Shown in pieces: positions 63,058-64,000 of a stretch of 64,000 bases of DNA. Numbering within the stretch: position 1 is the first letter of the stretch; every line of letters begins with the position of its first letter. The notes beneath the pieces are model-generated. The model ran no database searches. It worked only from the letters and a program-made list of their open reading frames with translations, and was not told the DNA's origin. The DNA lies in contig JAAYPT010000053.1 of the NCBI GenBank assembly GCA_012519695.1, forward strand, positions 1 to 64,000, in the 5' to 3' direction. The translations under genes were made by a program, and so were the position numbers. The stretch is from Clostridiales bacterium (GTDB lineage Bacteria > Bacillota > Clostridia > Lachnospirales > Lachnospiraceae).

Positions 63058-64000
63058 ATGAAAAAAGCAGCATTACACAATCTTGGATGTAAGGTAAATG
63101 CTTATGAGACGGAAAGTATGCAGCAGTTGTTAGAAGAAGCAGGATATGAAATTGTACCCTTCGACCAAAAGGCAGATGTGTATGTAATTAATACCTGTTC
63201 TGTAACAAATATTGCAGACAGAAAATCACGGCAAATGCTTCATCGGGCGAAAAAAATGAATCCGGACAGTGTGGTAGTGGCAGCAGGATGTTATGTGCAA
63301 ACTTCAAGGGAACAGGCAGAAGCAGACGAAGCTATTGATATTCTGATTGGAAATAATAAAAAGCATGAACTTCCAAAACTTTTGGAACAATTTTTCGCAA
63401 AGGAAAATGAAAAAACAACAGAAGTAGAAGATATTGCAAAAGATAGATCTTACGAGACATTAAATTTAAGTAAGACCGCAGAACATACCAGAGCTTTTAT
63501 AAAAGTGCAGGATGGATGTAACCAGTTTTGCAGTTATTGTATCATTCCTTATGCAAGAGGAAGAGTCAGAAGCAGAGAATTATCAGATGTTTTAAGAGAA
63601 GTAAAAACATTAGCGCAAAATGGTTATCGTGAAATAGTATTAACAGGAATACATTTAAGCTCCTATGGGGTAGATATCAACGAGACACTGCTGCATTTAA
63701 TACAGGAAGTACATGAAATTCAGGGGATTGAACGGATTCGTTTAGGTTCCTTAGAGCCAAAGATTGTAACAGAGGAATTTGCAAAAAGTTTGTCAGAGCT
63801 TCCGAAAGTATGTCCGCATTTTCATTTATCATTGCAGAGTGGATGCGATACTACCTTAAAGAGAATGAACCGAAAGTATACTTGTGAAGAGTATGCATTA
63901 GGCTGTGAATTCTTACGAAAGTATTTTGAACATCCGGCAATTACCACAGACGTTATTGTTGGATTTCCGGGAGAAACAGAAGAAGAATTTGAGACAACCA
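63058..64000 (+). CDS. mtaB: tRNA t6A methylthiotransferase MtaB (partial at window edge)
   Basis: The frame begins with ATG 63058 after GAGGAAG and is still open at 64000, giving 314 codons; the full enzyme is about 430-440 residues. MtaB adds a methylthio group to t6A37 of tRNAs reading ANN codons. The N-terminal UPF0004 domain has cysteines in HNLGCKVNAYE, NTCSVTN and AAGCYVQ. The radical SAM cluster is DGCNQFCSYCIIPYARG (CxxxCxxC). Later blocks: GIHLSSYGVD and LSLQSGCDTTLKRMNRKY. Its place after prmA-rsmE matches Bacillus yqeTUV order. Confidence 0.95.
   Translation, partial: MKKAALHNLGCKVNAYETESMQQLLEEAGYEIVPFDQKADVYVINTCSVTNIADRKSRQMLHRAKKMNPDSVVVAAGCYVQTSREQAEADEAIDILIGNNKKHELPKLLEQFFAKENEKTTEVEDIAKDRSYETLNLSKTAEHTRAFIKVQDGCNQFCSYCIIPYARGRVRSRELSDVLREVKTLAQNGYREIVLTGIHLSSYGVDINETLLHLIQEVHEIQGIERIRLGSLEPKIVTEEFAKSLSELPKVCPHFHLSLQSGCDTTLKRMNRKYTCEEYALGCEFLRKYFEHPAITTDVIVGFPGETEEEFETT

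Overview
The window is a low-GC, spore-forming Firmicutes chromosome segment, most likely from the family Lachnospiraceae (Clostridia). The call rests on AT-rich codon use, strong AGGAGG ribosome binding sites, sporulation genes (gpr, spoIIP), a glutaminyl-tRNA synthetase, a giant BadF/HgdC-type activase and an argCJBD operon. The genus cannot be fixed from sequence alone. No rRNA, tRNA, CRISPR array, insertion sequence or prophage was seen.

Layout. 1-1800 is a very AT-rich patch of small unrecognised genes and fragments, resembling the immunity-gene graveyards beside polymorphic toxin loci. 1838-4517 holds a small acidic protein, an FAD dehydrogenase and a parvulin lipoprotein. 4639-9900 is an operon of an unusual long sigma factor and two ABC exporter half-transporters. 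9986-12046 is htpG (minus) with a perfect CIRCE operator, diverging from a MATE exporter, a CDP-alcohol phosphatidyltransferase and a Gfo/Idh/MocA oxidoreductase. A broken acetyltransferase follows. Then come a membrane-embedded LuxR regulator and a sortase-type surface protein, the 1421-residue activase (minus), a LysM protein, a rhomboid-like membrane protein, glnS with a structured leader, a DUF2225 protein and a MORN-repeat lipoprotein. 28927-35457 is the arginine region: argG (minus) diverges from argC-GNAT-argJ-argB-argD, with ArgR-type boxes on both promoters. 36046-42046 places a two-component system and a GerMN lipoprotein between a lipoprotein form of ComEA and ComEC.

From comEA to the right edge the order follows the classical Bacillus block comEA-comEC-holA-rpsT-gpr-spoIIP-lepA-hemW-hrcA-grpE-dnaK-dnaJ-prmA-rsmE-mtaB. 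It carries lineage insertions: the two-component/GerMN genes, a CorA-like gene, nadA, a coiled-coil J-domain protein, a chemotaxis receptor, a cysteine desulfurase/thiI pair and an HPr-like gene.

Working together: HrcA probably represses both its own hrcA-grpE-dnaK-dnaJ operon and the distant htpG, since the only two CIRCE elements seen lie at these two promoters. ArgR (not in the window) probably controls both arginine transcripts. The cysteine desulfurase probably feeds ThiI for tRNA 4-thiouridine. The most promising unexplained items are the comEA-TCS-GerMN-comEC arrangement, the HPr-like protein lacking its catalytic histidine, the coiled-coil J-domain protein, the membrane LuxR/surface-protein pair and the structured glnS leader.
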